Shown: positions 1 to 13,263 of the stretch, piece after piece | Layout of the letters: each line of letters opens with the position of its first letter | Numbering within the stretch: position 1 is the first letter of the stretch | Notes under the pieces: model-generated | Seen by the model: only the letters and a program-made list of their open reading frames with translations | Databases searched by the model: none | What the model was told of the DNA's origin: nothing | Source of the DNA: Paracyclopina nana | Taxonomy: Eukaryota > Arthropoda > Copepoda > Cyclopoida > Cyclopettidae | Direction of reading: 5' to 3' | Assembly: GCA_019096065.1 (NCBI GenBank) | Contig: JAGUCH010000006.1 | Span: forward strand, 2,190,001-2,254,000 | DNA: 64,000 bases | Program-made: the position numbers and the translations under genes

Positions 1-853
1 GGAAAAATTGGCATCGATCGCGGTGGGGCGTGGGAAAGAGATCAATGATCAAAAAGTGGCCTACTACGTTCCAAGATTTTTGTCAGTTTGAGTGGTTGGA
101 CATTTACAGGAAACACGACGAACGAAGGAGCAAACATTGACACACGACACGCCTTATTCGACTGGACATTTTCCCCTTAGATCTTAGCATTGTTAGCTTA
201 TTAAATGGCTCGCGCGTGAGTTTTATTGGTTCAACAATCGCAGCACGATACTAGCTGACGAATTTATTATTTATTGGCCAGAATCTGTTTGAACACAAAC
301 CGGTGCGGACGGCCCTTTTGCCAAAGGTGTCATTATCTGTATAAGTGAGCAGTGACCGGCACGCTGGTCGTTTTACAAGGTAATTTGGTCGACAGCTCTC
401 CAGAGGCGAAGGCGAAAATTTCCTCTTCAAAAACGCCGCGGTCACCTTTCACGAAGGCATCGTCACCCAGGGGCAAGCAGCTCTTAAAAAATGCGAAATT
501 ATTCTGGCTACAAAAAGCTTCACTAACTAGCTATTTGTCGATGCAAAAAGTTGATGACATTCAAAATTTGGTGTCAATAGAGTCGGTGTGTGTGTGCTAG
601 CCTGACGGATTTGGCGCACGAGTCGACACAATTAGACGCCCCGCGACAACGGCGTTTCGCGTCGCCATTCGCCGTTACGTCTTTTCAGAGTGATTTCAGT
701 CGTGCGTTGAGCTTTGCCTCGGAGTGATCTTGTGTTTTCAAGTTCCAGCAGAATGTAAAGTAAAAGGTGCAGCAAAAAATTGCTGCATTCCTCCAAACGC
801 CGAAACGAATCCATTGAAAGTGTTAAATTCAGCAACAAAACATTCCGCACAAA
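1..853 (+). promoter_or_regulatory. Upstream region and 5'UTR of Wnt5
   Basis: No coding region is recognised before the Wnt5 start codon. The stretch from about 600 to 720 is richer in GC and CpG than its surroundings, as expected near a promoter. TCAGTC at 696-701 matches the arthropod initiator consensus TCAGTY, and the bases about 28 downstream (725-730, TGATCT) are a weak downstream-promoter-element-like match. No TATA box is obvious at the right distance. If 698 is the start site, the 5'UTR is about 156 nt with no intron required. The promoter assignment is inferred from short motifs and is weak. Confidence 0.35.
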
Positions 854-3800
854 ATGAAGACATTCTTCGCCATATTAGTCATCTTTGCCAATTGGGCATC
901 GGCCGTGGAACTCGGCAACTGGATGTAAGTTTATTTTTGAATGAGGAAAAAATGTTCACTTTTGCTCCTGTAATAATCATGGGAAAGGCCAATTTGAGCT
1001 GGAAATGCTACGTGTTCATTAGATGTAAAATGATGAGAAACTGGATCCGGCAGGGAAAGCCACGATTCTGCTACCTTTCGTTAAATCCCCCAAGGGAAAT
1101 GTGAACCATGGAAGATTATCAATTAGGGAAGAACATGAGAGATAATCCATGCTTTTCTAGCATGAGCAAAATGTAGGACAAAAACAAATGATGATCTAGC
1201 TCTCTCTCTCCCATAATATGATTTCACCCATTATTAACACGATTTCCGCTCAGATGCTCTTTTTCGCTGATTAGACTCATTTCCTTTATGTAAGCTGCTG
1301 TCGTAATTATTCCTGCTGAACTGGCTATATTTAGGCACCGCTGTATTTTGGCTAGTGAACTTGAAATGGGTCTGTTTGCGTAGAACAGGAAAGTAAAATC
1401 GCTTTGATCATGTAATGTTTGGCAAATAGTGTATGACTTGAGCAGTTATCCTAACTAGCAAAGATTTCCAACTGCTTGCAAGCTTGATTAAAAGCGTGGT
1501 AAAAACAACAGCGCACACATTTTGATATGGTAAGTGCTACTTTTCAATGCATTGAAAAGTTCTCGTTTTCGCTGCTGCTGCTCATGTCGTGCCTCACAAT
1601 GTACAGTAGTATACCTTTGAAAAGGCAACAGCATGCTTGACATGCAAGAGACAAGCGCTGCCACGCCCTCTAGCGGCTAAAAGCGTAGTGGACTTGCACA
1701 AAAAGAGTTCTTTTTCAATTACCACGTTGCACCACACGGCACTGCTCCAAGCTTTGTTTTGCCATCTGTGTGTCAATCATCCAATTGAGCTTTTGGCCAT
1801 AAAATTCCCTGAATTTGTTGACGACCAAAGCTGTGAAATGTGGTAATTGCCTGCAATAAAATTCGGTACTGCTGTTGTTGTTGTTATGTCGTCGTCAATG
1901 TCCAAAGGGTCTGACAAATTGGTTTCAGACTTCAAAAGGATTCCACTTTTGTTTGATGTTTGCAACTGCCCACTTTAAAACATAAGAGGTCTTCTCTCTT
2001 TTTGTGATCGATCGCGATCGCAATTGACAAATGGTAGGCGAGCACGAGAAATGAATTATTTTCCAGTGCTGCAACTTTTCAGATGCGAGACAAATTGCCC
2101 CACTTCAACTCCTTATCACGGAGCTGGAAACAAATCAATAGCACAAAAATTGCTTTTGAATAATGGTGAAGCTCCTATCTTATACAAAGTACTTTTTTCG
2201 CTCCCCTTTCTCAAAAGATCCTTTTGGGCTAAGTTTGGAGCCAAGCTTTGACTCCAAGTTTTATGGCCTCCATCATGCAACTTTGCCCTTAGGATCATTA
2301 TTAAATTAATTTTCCTCTCGCTAATTTGTCGTGAGGTTTTTGAAATTTGATGGCTCTCAAGGTATCGTAAAGGGCTTCACGGTAGTTTATGGCCGCAATC
2401 CCAGCATAAAGCTGCTGCTCCTGGTAGCCTCAAACAATAGGCGAGCAGCAAGAATCTTGGGTCAAAGCCTGGAGCTATATCCACCAGTATTAATCTGGCT
2501 AAATTACCTCAATTTTTCAAGCCCAGCTCAGATTTTCTTGGCATATAGTTTTAAGTGCCATCTTCGGTCTGGGTTGGACGAGCCAGCCATCCCCCCTGAG
2601 GTCTATAAAATTCAGGGTGGAGATGATTCTAGAATCAATTACTACTATCAGTTTGATGGGATCAAAATTGTGATCTATTTCAGGCCCGAGGGCAATCCAT
2701 TTTGATGATTTTTCACACTCTCTGCTCGAAAGGGGATTTGAACGAATTTTCAGCATAGCTTGGTCCATTATAAAGTGACATGCTATTGTTCTTATATGGT
2801 AGTTCTTAGATGGGGATCTTAATTGAACGTGGCCTCCAATTGATTTGTTATCATCGCTGACAATCAAAGAGAATGGAGTGGATTGACAATGCAGATCTGA
2901 AATGAGATATACACATTTGCTAGTAATGCAGATAGGTGCCTAGCAATCCTCAAGAAAGTGCATGCTGCCATACCCGAAAAAGAAAGAAGCTAGATTAGTC
3001 AAAATGGTTTCAGGGCAGCTGCAAATACCTTTTGAATTTTTGCCTCGGAACTGCTATTAGTCAGGATTTTTGTCATTTATTCTTTGCATTAGCAAGATGC
3101 ATCACTATCCAAACTGACACATGAATTTTTCACTTTTATAGCAGTATTTAAATTAGGAGGGATTCTTGTATCTCAGCTACTTTTAGGCTGTGCATTTGAG
3201 CGGAAGCACTTGGCCCACCTTCAAAAAAGGAATTCGCAGCTTCCACCTTGAGGTGTCACCCCATTTTTTCCTCTACCTCAATTTAGCCTAAATGGACTGC
3301 GCATTCCAAAATAATAAGAAGTGCAAGAGTGCCATATTGTTGTGACGGCTGAAAGTGGTCCCAAAAGTGTCCCTTTTGAAGTACTTGCTCACTTCTTTTG
3401 CTTTGATCTAAGAGGAGATAACTTCTGTCATTGGCACTATTTTCAATTTCAAGCTAAATGGAGCCTGTCAACTATTTCTACTACTTACTGGAAAAAGAGG
3501 AGGAGGAAATTTCATGGAGCCTTACAAATTATCAAAAGAAGCTTTCATAATTCCCCAAAGCTCTCCGTTTCACCTGAGAATTGCAAAAAAGGGGAATTCA
3601 TTTTGTGCATTCCTCAGGGAAGAGCCTGTCTGTCTGCCTTGAAAAGATTGACTTTAGTGTGGAGTAGCAACGAATGCATCCCTCGAGCTAGCACAGCTAC
3701 TTAGCAGCGGGTTTTTGTGCCATGGAATGAAGTTCATGCATATACGTGTAGTATCAGAAAATATGGCAGGAATTTTTCAGAGAGCATATAAGGGAGTATA

Positions 3801-6800
3801 GCAAAGTTTTCCTCTGTGCCAAGATGAAGGCCATAACTCAGGAAACTAACAATGTCTGTTGATGTAATACTAGCATGCGCGTTTGGACCCCTGAAAAACG
3901 CGCTCGGTTTTTGTACCACTATTTTCGTGCTTGTTTGGTTAGTATATACAGCTGAGATTACTGTGCCATACTCCCCATACTCGCGCGAGAATAAGAAAAA
4001 GTCGTAAAGCACAACAGCAAATTGAAAGTGCTAAAGGAGGGAGGGGATCTCGCGTCGTAGCAGGGTGGTATTTTCCACCAGAATGATGCGTGTTCTTGTC
4101 CCATTTTGGCCAACATCGACGACGACCAAGCAATTCTGGCCAGATAACAAAGAGGAGCCAGCCTAGCTGGCCGAGTATATATTAATGAAAAATCTGGTCA
4201 AGAGTGCTACACATTTTGGGGAGCTACGAAGCATGAACCTTGCCCGATATATGGCCATGATAAAGTCCGACGTCTGAGGAGAGGATCAAAAAGCAGCGTG
4301 TTTTATGACACTTTTATTAGGAAACTTTTTTTCACGCGACAACTACAATGGCTCCCCTACAACTCCCCTGCTATACCAGCCTTTTGTGCTATCACGAGTA
4401 AGGAAGGGTTAGAGCACTTGTACGCGCAGAGAAAGGTTACTTTGAGTAATGTCCCTCTTGATACATCCATTACATATTTTATGCTCGAAGATGAGTGTGT
4501 CCTCAACGCACAATCATTTGAGTTGCTCAGAAGTAGCTGAATTGCTGCATATCTTTGGGAGTTTTACAAATTAGTCTCTTTAGCTATTAACCCTTGTGAG
4601 TTGGAAGTCAGCTAGACTTCAGCATGGAAAAAAGGATTTGTTTTAGCTCTTTAGTTTTTGCCCACACCTAGTTTTAGAAATGAGTAACTAGTTATTTTTT
4701 GCCAGCTCATAAACATGTGTGTGTGCGCAAATTAATTAATGCCTCTGGCTATCAGCTGCAAAAAATATTGCCATTAATCTTGCTTCCAAGATTCAAATTC
4801 GCCCCCACGTAAAGCATAATAGCGAAGCACGAACGAGTTCTTGACCCCGAAAGAATAGCACCATTATGCTTTGATGATCTTCAAAAATAAATGGCACTTG
4901 ACATGCCAATAACGTTGACAAAAGGCTTGCAAATACAGTGCAAGCCCCCAACCAATAAATATTTTTAATGAAAAATGGTACAAGAGGTTTTGTCTTCGAG
5001 GTAGAATTTTGGTGCTAATGCCTACCCAATTTCATGCTCGTGAGCTAATATCATTGCAAAATGCCATAAATTTGCCACGTAATCGACCAGTTCTCAAGGA
5101 TATTTTACCACCATGGTCAGTCAGATTCAAAGGCTTTTTTAGCGCACTTTTATTGCGTTGCATTTGCAGATCACATGATATTTTCCAACCGCTCAAGCTG
5201 CATAATAACAAAAGCATGCAGTTCCCACTCAAACAAACTATTTGAGGATTTTCTCTAGCTTGCCTCAAGACTCAATTTCTCAGCTGAGTAGGAATCCCTT
5301 TGGGTGAAATAAATTCATGCATGCTGGCAAGAGAATTAGATGCAAATTGAATATGTATAGTAGCGGAAGAACATTTCATGCCTCAGTAGCTATTTGGAAG
5401 ATTCGTCATTTTTTACTCCATAATTGCATGCCTGCAGTAGACAGCAGTCAAAAGGATGGCATTTCAATTGGCAAATAATGATAGTGGAATGGGAGCTCAT
5501 TCTGACGTATCTTTGTACAAATACTTAGGCAAGCCAAAGAGAAAAAATCCAACCTTTTGGGAATGGCTAAGTTGATTATAATTTGGGTAAATGGTTGTTT
5601 TTGGCCAAGCAACCCTTCCATTTTGGGGAACATTAGCCTCGCTGTGGCAAATACGCTCGCGTCGTCCACTTTGTGGCATGCAAAAGAAGAGGGATCATCA
5701 TCATCGTACTTTTTGTGGTGCCTTCAGGCTCTGGGAGTGACAATCGATACCTTGTGCTTTCCATACATTACGTTTGGGGGAGCCTGAAATCAAAGATACC
5801 AATTTAACGAGAATACCAGCCTGCAAAAACACGGAATTCTGTCATAGATTAATGGAAGATTCAATTGATGTACTTACCTGTCATACTAAATAGCCCACAA
5901 TTGCCGAGCCTCCACTCCCTTATTAGGCAGCTGCTGCATAGCTTTTGATTTTGGGCCAAAAACAAAATTTCACTCGATCCCTTGTCTTTGTCCGCCACTT
6001 TTTGTAAGGATTATAAGGATCCCATTTGATGGGACCAAAACAATTCAGAGAGTGTAAAAAAGTCAATTTCTTGGAAGCTGTGAAGTCTTACACAAGTCTC
6101 CTGCAGAGACCGTTGACAGCCCATTCATGAGTCTTTTCACTTTCAAGTTGGAAGCAGTCAAATTCTTGCTGCGTTTCTCGAACAAATTGGGGCCGAAGTC
6201 ACAAAAGATTTAGACGTGTCTTTTGATCTTTTCCAACTTCTGGGTGTTCCTTTCAAATCAAATTTTTGCCCACGTTCGACTATAGCATGTGCAGCCATCA
6301 TTATTGGCTTTTAGTCAATTGTCAAAGGGTGTGAAGAACAGTTTTGACTGGTTTGATGATAATCAAGCCGCCATCGCACTTTTTGCCACCACCTAGCCAG
6401 AGCCCAGCTTTTATCGCCAGCAACTTTGATATAGCATGAAAAAATGGGGCGTCAGCCCACTTTCTATATCTACTATTATAGCAGAGGTGAACAAAACATC
6501 GAGCAGCTTTGACAAAAACCTGATAAATGTATTCATTGAAATAGCAACCTGCTTTAATTTACGAGCCAATGTCTCAGGCAAGAAAATGGAATTCTAACGT
6601 ACATATAAATCTAAGGGGTTCCCACAATTTAATCTTCTTGTTAGACGAGTGGTGGTGGTTTTCATTGCATGCCAAAGGTCTGAGGAATGATTTGCACCAA
6701 AGTGCCAATATTACCACTGACATGATGTAAACCGTCACGCAGTTTTCGTGTTTCGAGCGGTGCAACAAGTTTTTACAGTGCTACCGCATAGTAGTACATA

Positions 6801-9800
6801 CTTCTGCCAGATTATAGCCTACCTTCTAACAAGCAAGGTCTAATGGACTATGAAAGGCAAACAACAAAGGTAGCAGAAGAAGTGAGGAAAAAAGCCTCGT
6901 AAACAAAATTCCGTCTTTTCAATTTTTCCTCTCCTTCCTGGCACTATTCTAGCATACTATATAATAGCAAAATGGCATTTGCTTTGTTGTTCAAAAGGGC
7001 AAAAATAAAGCATAAATGGGTACATTTGGCCAGGCCTTTGTGTGAGGCATCAATCATTCTGCGACTACTTGCAAGCCCCATTATTCAAGGTATATAGCAG
7101 TAGCACGATATTTAGCTCGATAGAAATTGCAGGAGCTGCACCACACTTGGAGGATTTCACCTGCTCGTCCGGATGATCAAGAAAATATGAGAATAGTTTT
7201 CACACCACCGAGAGGTGGGCAGTAGTGGTCCAGTTTGGCTACTCATTGCACGAGTGCTCGAGCTGTGAGGTCCAGAGCACTCAAATGCCAAGACCCATCA
7301 TTACATCCCTTGATGGGCGGAGCTGCCCCATTACTCTCTCGTACATACTACTACATGCTGTACTAGTAGCCTGAAATCAGCTAGGTCTTGCAAGGTCTCT
7401 TGCACAAAAAATGGATATTTTTCTCCCCTGGCTTCTCATTCAAAATTCAGAAATGTCCAGCAGCCGAGCCAGTCATAACAAAATTCACTGCCCAAAATTA
7501 GCTTGTCTGGCGGAGAAACGAGACAACTACTCCATGATATGCTATATCTTATGGTACAACCTATAGAGAGTGTAATTAATTTCCGTTTAACCGTGATGCA
7601 GCCAAGGAAGGTATCTTTAGCGCCTCGGAATGGAAATGGGCTTCAAGCTCCGAAGTTCCTTATTAAAGCGCGCTCACGAGCACGTCGGGGTGATTTTTCA
7701 TCAAAGAGATTTTTCTAGCTCAACTTACCCTAGAATTACTCGCATAAAATGCCAATAGTGCAAAAACCGAACGCGGAGGTCTTGTACGCTTTGAAAAGAG
7801 CCCGAGGGCCATTTAACGGCGGCTTCCAAGTGATTTCAACGAAAAAGTTGACCATGGCTTAGTCTTTCGCAAGTTTTGCATAGTCACGCTATTTAAATAG
7901 CTCATAACATAACACGTATTTAAATAGCAGCTATTTAAATACATCCAGAGGCTATTTAAATACATTTTATGCTATGAGCTATTTAAATAGCGTGACTATG
8001 CAAAACTTGCGAAAGACTAAGCCCATAATAATTTTTTGAAGCGCATTTATTCGCTATACATTGACAAACCGATTGACAATGCAAGGTGCTGTGCATTTGT
8101 AATGGTGCTAAATGAACTGTGCGGAGATATCGAGATACACATTCAATCATCATCAAAGATAGCACACGTTTGATTCATGATCGTTTTCGTGATGAATAAT
8201 TCAGTCGTATATTGCAAAAACGCGTAGATTAGACAACCATTAAAGAGATAATAATGCAGTGCGGTGCCCCTATAGGGTAAACAAAGGGCCCTTTTGTAAT
8301 TCAATATTTAATGAGATGAGTGCGCGCGGCTTGTGTTTTGAAGCAATTATTCCGCAACAAGAATTTCGCTGCTGCCCCAGGAAAAAAGGCCACCCATGGA
8401 CAATTGGTAATTTCTGCAAGCAGGAAGTTTTGCAAAATGTCAGCAAAGCCGAGTTTCAATCCACTTTCTCATCACGAATATATCGCCAGAAAACGTCCAC
8501 ATTTCATAGGATATGTTTTATGGCCTGCTCTGTATAAAGTGGTAGCAGCTAGCTAGCGAAAACAGCTTTGTATGCACTTCTTTTAATGCGCGTCGAGCTT
8601 TTTTTGGCTGAAAAATCTATGAGACTACTAAAAGCATCACTTTCTGACAGCCAACCAACACTTTTTATGTAGGGACTCTAGCATGAATTATGTTTGCCCA
8701 TTACATTTTTTCCAGCTCGCGTCCAATTTTCCAGGGTTTACGACCTTTTTATGTTCACCATCCAATTTTAGGTATTTGGGCATGCACGGGATGAGCGCAC
8801 TGCAGCACCCCGACATGTTCATGCTGGGCTCGAAGGACAGAAGCAGCGTGGCCGGCCTTTGCCAGCAAATCACTGGCCTTTCCAGCGGCCAGAAAAAGCT
8901 CTGCATGCTCTACACCGACCATATGATGCACGTGGGCAGAGGAGCCCGAAACGGCATCACGGAGTGCCAATATCAGTTCAAGAATCACAAGTGGAACTGC
9001 TCCACAGTGGAGGACTCTACCGTGTTCGGACCCATCCTCTCAATTCGTAAGCAGGCTAATTTTCCATTCATCTAGATCCAGTTTTGACCCACCTTTTTCG
9101 GATAGAAAAGCATTCAGAGAAATCGAGCCTATGTTTAAATGGCAGATCTGTTCAAATCCGAGTCCGCAAAAATCCGCTCAGCAAAAATACTGAAATTCCG
9201 TTCTGGAAAAATGCTTAATAGCATTATTTTCACTTTACTCAACAAGGGATCATACCATATTTACCTGGATAATTAATTAATCATAAATGCAATGCCAATC
9301 TGTATGCAAGTTTTTTCTTTTTGCCGCAGCCTCTAAAGAAGCGGCGTTCGCGAATGCAGTGGCTTCCGCCGGTGTAGTGCACAGTATTTCCCGCGGTTGT
9401 CGGGACGGCCAACTTGCTTCCTGTGGATGTTCCGAGGCCAAAAGACCGAAAGATCTCAGGAAGGAATGGATCTGGGGTGGATGTGGAGATAACATCCACT
9501 ACGGCTACAAGTATGCATAATTCAATTGGATTGGGCCCCGCATCTCTCTCTAAAGCCCTTCTTTTTGCCTCGTGTAGGTTTGCCAAGAACTTCATTGACA
9601 TCAGAGAAAGAGAAATGAATGTGGAGCGAGGGGGCGAGGACCACGGACGACAACTTATGAACCTCCATAACAACGAGGCTGGACGAAGGGTAAGAAGGTT
9701 TTTCCCTCGTTTTTTGGGGGGACTTGCAGACGAGGATGAACACAGGAATGGGGGGGATTTGGTGACTTGACCGTAACTCCTAATAGCACCCTAAGTCACA

Positions 9801-10880
9801 GTAATCTTTTGCTCCAATAAGCTCCGATTAAGGACCTGGAAAACTGCTGTTGTTTGATGTTTGCTTGTCGAATACTCTATTCCACTGGAGGGCTTTTCAT
9901 CTAGAGATTCTTTATTAAAATGGCTGGGAGCGAAATTGAGCCGGAGGAGGAGGAGGAGGGATGGAACGCGTATAGTATAGGAAAAGCATGACGGGAAGTT
10001 AATTAATAAAACATTATGACAAAGAGAAGCATGATTATAGGTTGCTGCTGCCTCGGAACGGTAATAAAAGATAAGATATGGCAATAACATAACCCCAATT
10101 ACCATTTGTCAAGCGATGTTGGCTACATAACACAAATAGCATTTACCATATTAGTATCGCAGTGCTCGAATAAATTGGGCCATGTTCAACCTCTTGATTT
10201 TAATAACCCATGCACAGCAAGGCGTAATTTGTCTTGTGTCCCAATCAGTAGATTCCTCGAGTGCCTGAGCGGCAGCTAGCTTCTCAGAAGACATGTGCAA
10301 TCATTCACTTCTAATGTATATCATAAAATGTGACCGACAACAACTGGTTCTTTATTTTGCAGGCAGTCATCCAAAACATGAAAGTGACGTGCAAGTGTCA
10401 CGGCGTGAGTGGGTCTTGCTCATTAATTACATGTTGGCAGCAATTGGCCCCATTCCGAAAAGTCGGAGATCACCTTCAAGACAAGTACGACGATGCCACT
10501 CGCGTTAAGACTACAAAATCCGGACGCCTCAGGGTGCGAAGGAAGGCTTCAGACATACCGACTGCCAATGATTTGGTGTTCCTACACAGATCTCCGGATT
10601 ACTGCCACCACAACGACACGATTGGGTCACTAGGTAAATTGAGAAAATGTGCTCCGATCTAGGTTTTCTTTCATGGCTTTTTCCTTCTCAAGGCACTCAT
10701 GGCCGAGTTTGCAACAAAGATTCCAAAGGCCCAGATGGTTGCAAGCAAATGTGCTGCGATCGTGGTTTTGAGACGATCCAGACCCAAATCAAGGAGCGTT
10801 GCAAGTGCAAATTCCACTGGTGTTGCTACGTTGAGTGCAAAACGTGTACAAAAGATGTCGAACTTACAGTCTGTAAATAA
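854..10880 (+). CDS. Wnt5: Wnt5 secreted signalling protein, six coding exons
   Basis: Secreted lipid-modified ligand of the Wnt5 subfamily, generally a non-canonical Wnt acting through Frizzled/Ror/Ryk receptors. Exons: 854-924, 8772-9046, 9330-9510, 9578-9689, 10363-10633, 10693-10880; all introns are GT-AG and the frame closes to 365 residues. Residues 1-17 form a signal peptide ending at NWASA. The subfamily assignment rests on [40 protein letters not shown] and [12 protein letters not shown], all as in Wnt5. Ser229 in [10 protein letters not shown] is the site that Porcupine acylates in Wnts; Asn99 in WNCST is a conserved glycosylation site. The C-terminal Cys-rich domain ([14 protein letters not shown]) is complete. 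The start ATG has a good context (ACAAAATG). Length matches vertebrate Wnt5 and not the extended Drosophila protein. Intron 1 is 7847 bp and intron 5 only 59 bp. Poly(A) signal candidate at 11018. Confidence 0.95.
925..8771 (+). other. Wnt5 intron 1 (7.8 kb)
   Basis: This intron separates the signal-peptide exon from the mature Wnt5 protein. It contains many short chance ORFs, none with a recognisable domain, and one 168-bp palindromic MITE (7856-8023). A nested GATC-rich palindrome lies at about 2006-2021. A long first intron in a developmental signalling gene often carries enhancers, but no specific binding-site cluster could be established by eye. Confidence 0.7.
7856..8023. mobile_element. 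Palindromic MITE, family A copy 1
   Basis: The element is a 168-bp hairpin. About 50 bp at each end are near-perfect inverted repeats beginning GGCTTAGTCTTTCGCAAG; the middle is a series of TATTTAAATA-type palindromes. A second copy of the same length lies at 18778-18945. It has no coding capacity, so it is a non-autonomous element. A clear target-site duplication was not identified. Confidence 0.85.
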
Positions 10881-11017
10881 TTTCTATGCTATGCAAAAAC
10901 ATGATATGTGTCATATGTATCAGCAACGAAGAATGAGTGTGCGAAACATTATTGTATTAATTTCTTTCATCATCAGTGGTTGATTGTCAGCAACATTATG
11001 ATTCTCTATTGCATAAT

Positions 11018-11023
11018 AATAAA
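11018..11023 (+). terminator. Poly(A) signal of Wnt5
   Basis: AATAAA lies about 140 nt downstream of the Wnt5 stop codon, in an AT-rich 3'UTR. A second AATAAA-like motif follows near 11065. The choice between them cannot be made from sequence. Confidence 0.5.
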
Positions 11024-12080
11024 ACAAAAATAATGTGACCCGAATGAAATGTAGAAGCTACCAAATAAATGTGGAGAAATCTTTTCTAAGTACTACACGT
11101 CCTCTTTCCTCTCATTCTAACTGAATTTTCTTACATATTACGGAAAATTGAAAATAATTCGAGAAATCTTTTGTAAAAACCATTGATAAGTTGCGCGAGT
11201 TTCGTGATTACCTTCCGTTGTTTGCATTGCATAAAGAATTTAAAAGCGGACTCACGTCTCGGTTTCCGACAAATAAATCAAAATGACAATAAAATAAGAA
11301 TGCTTCGTGTATTCTGAAATACGGGCCATCATATAGGCTCATAGGAATCATACAGTTGCAAAGCAAAGAATAGCTTTCTTTCGTTAATCCAATAATTGTG
11401 GCAAAATTACCATTTTAAGAATCTTGCTAACGACATGAGAGAGATTTTCTGCCATGATGAATGACTAGAGGTATTAAAATGAAAAGACAGTCTCATTGGA
11501 CATTTATCCAAGAAAATCTCAAGGATTGAAGGTAAAGATGATAAGAAGGCTTAAAATTGCCAAATTTAATCCATTGTTGCTCATGACCCGAAAATAACTT
11601 TAAAAATTCACTGCAGACAAGTTAAAAATTTCGTGTAGAGTAAGAGAGTGAGCTCAAACTTTTATTTGAGTAGGCTACTTAACAACAACACTGCTTTTGT
11701 TTCACCAAATAATCTCGGCGAAAAACCTCCTAAATATATAGAGTTACATAATCAACTTTTCTAATTTCCGCTCAAGTAGCTACTCAAAAATTGATCCAAG
11801 ATTATTGACCTCACTCACAATTGGCTACTTCTACCCGGATTACGTTTTATGTAGTTATCCTGCTGAATATCCGGAATGGATATTAAAAACCAAGTACAGC
11901 TCTATCGCTTTATGTAATTTTCATCTTCGACAATTCTGGAAAATAAGATTTGCGCGCTTACCTTTTCGTAAGCCTCATAGTCAAATGGTTAAGTTGCGAA
12001 ATCGTTGTTGGGCTTTCCTACTGTTTCTTGATTTGCTTCATATAACGCAGAATCTTAGTTAGTCACTCAGCGAGGTCTCA

Positions 12081-12335
12081 GGACTTTTGCCCTTGGCCGT
12101 TTGCCCGTGGAGTCTTATGCCCATGAGACTTTTGACCCTGGGAACTTTTGCCTATGGGATATTTGCCCTTGGGATATTTGCCCTTGAAATATTTGCCCTT
12201 GACATATTTGCCTTTCCAGAAGTTTGCCCTAGAGACTTTTGCCCTTAAATAATTTGCCCAAGAGACTTTTGCCCTTAGATAATTTGCCCAAGAGACTTTT
12301 GCCCTTGGGGACTTTAGCCCTTGGGGACTTTTGGC
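12081..12335. repeat. Degenerate 15-16 bp minisatellite (TTTGCCCTTG unit)
   Basis: About 16 diverged tandem units built on TTTGCCCTTGGGATAT. Some units are arranged as higher-order pairs in which AGAGACTTTTGCCC alternates with AAATAATTTGCCC. Read on the minus strand, the 15-nt units give a chance ORF of KGKYP/RAKVSWANYL repeats; it has no start or splice context and is probably not translated. Confidence 0.85.
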
Positions 12336-13065
12336 AAAAGGTTCGTAGCCAGCCACAGTACGTCAGTTCGAATTGGACGTACAAGATTATGGGTGAAGAA
12401 GCTCGTGGCTCATATTGCGTAGGGTGCGATTGGCGACAATGGGAGCTCAATGGCTTTTTGGAAGCTTGAAAGGTCATGAAGCGGTCGACGGACGACGGCT
12501 GATTTCCCAATAATTGGCCTCGTGGTCGACAACTTGGGGAAAAGTACCTCTCCAACCAGAGGAACTTCACGAGAGCTGTCTTGCGAAGGTGCTGGCCTTG
12601 CTCACTAGCCATTCATTTCAATTTTGATTTTTGAAGTTATCTGAGGATGTGGATGTTCAGTCTTGAGGTCAGGCATGTTTGTCCAAAACCAAAAAATTGA
12701 TTCATTAAAACAGAGACTTGCGCAACATGAAGAAAATTTTTGCTTATGGGGAGCAAAAGACAGACAAAATGCAATAGATGGTGCTGAATTTTTGGTTCTT
12801 TGGCGTACGAGTAAGTGTGCGTAGCAATTGCGGCAAAAATAGCGCTTCGAACAAAAAGTAAACAAAAAGTTTTTTAGAGTTGTAGGCAACAAAATGACAA
12901 AGAAAGCTCTCTTTTTGAGCTTGTAACAGTACAATTGATTCAAGGAACAGAATGGTACCATTTTGAGCAAGATTCATGAAAGTCAAGAAATTTTGGATCA
13001 TGAGTCACATCATATCCAGACCTGAGCATGAAGGATCGAATAAGAAAAAATAGCCTTGCTTTTTG

Positions 13066-13263
13066 TAGTGTTCTTGATATTTCTCCGCGACTTCGTTTTA
13101 CTACGTTATAGGGTAACGCGTAGAGGCATCAGCTGACCCCATTTTGTTCAGTTCATGGGGATTTCTATGTAGTGAATTGAACAAAATGAGTACAGCTGAT
13201 TTTCTCTACGGTTCACCCTATTACGTAGTAAAACGAAGTCGCGGAGGAATATCTAGAACCCTA
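13066..13263. mobile_element. Full-length hairpin MITE
   Basis: The two halves of this roughly 195-bp block are inverted copies. GCGACTTCGTTTTACTACGT near 13088 is mirrored near 13222-13242. Further in, CAGCTG followed by ATTTTGTTCA is mirrored on the other side. It has no coding capacity. The outer ends, TAGTGTTCT and TAGGGTTCT in mirror, are imperfect, so the exact termini are uncertain by a few bases. Confidence 0.8.

Noticed and set aside
7900..8000. CRISPR-like or clustered binding-site array of ATTTAAAT
   Set aside because: The repeats are the interior of a hairpin MITE and have no regular spacers.
8683..8771. Upstream extension of Wnt5 exon 2 with its own ATG
   Set aside because: The frame before 8772 is intron sequence; the signal-peptide exon at 854-924 joins at 8772 in the right phase.
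12078..12356. Minus-strand ORF with KGKYP and RAKVSWANYL repeats
   Set aside because: It is the translation of a degenerate 15-16 bp minisatellite and has no splice or promoter context.
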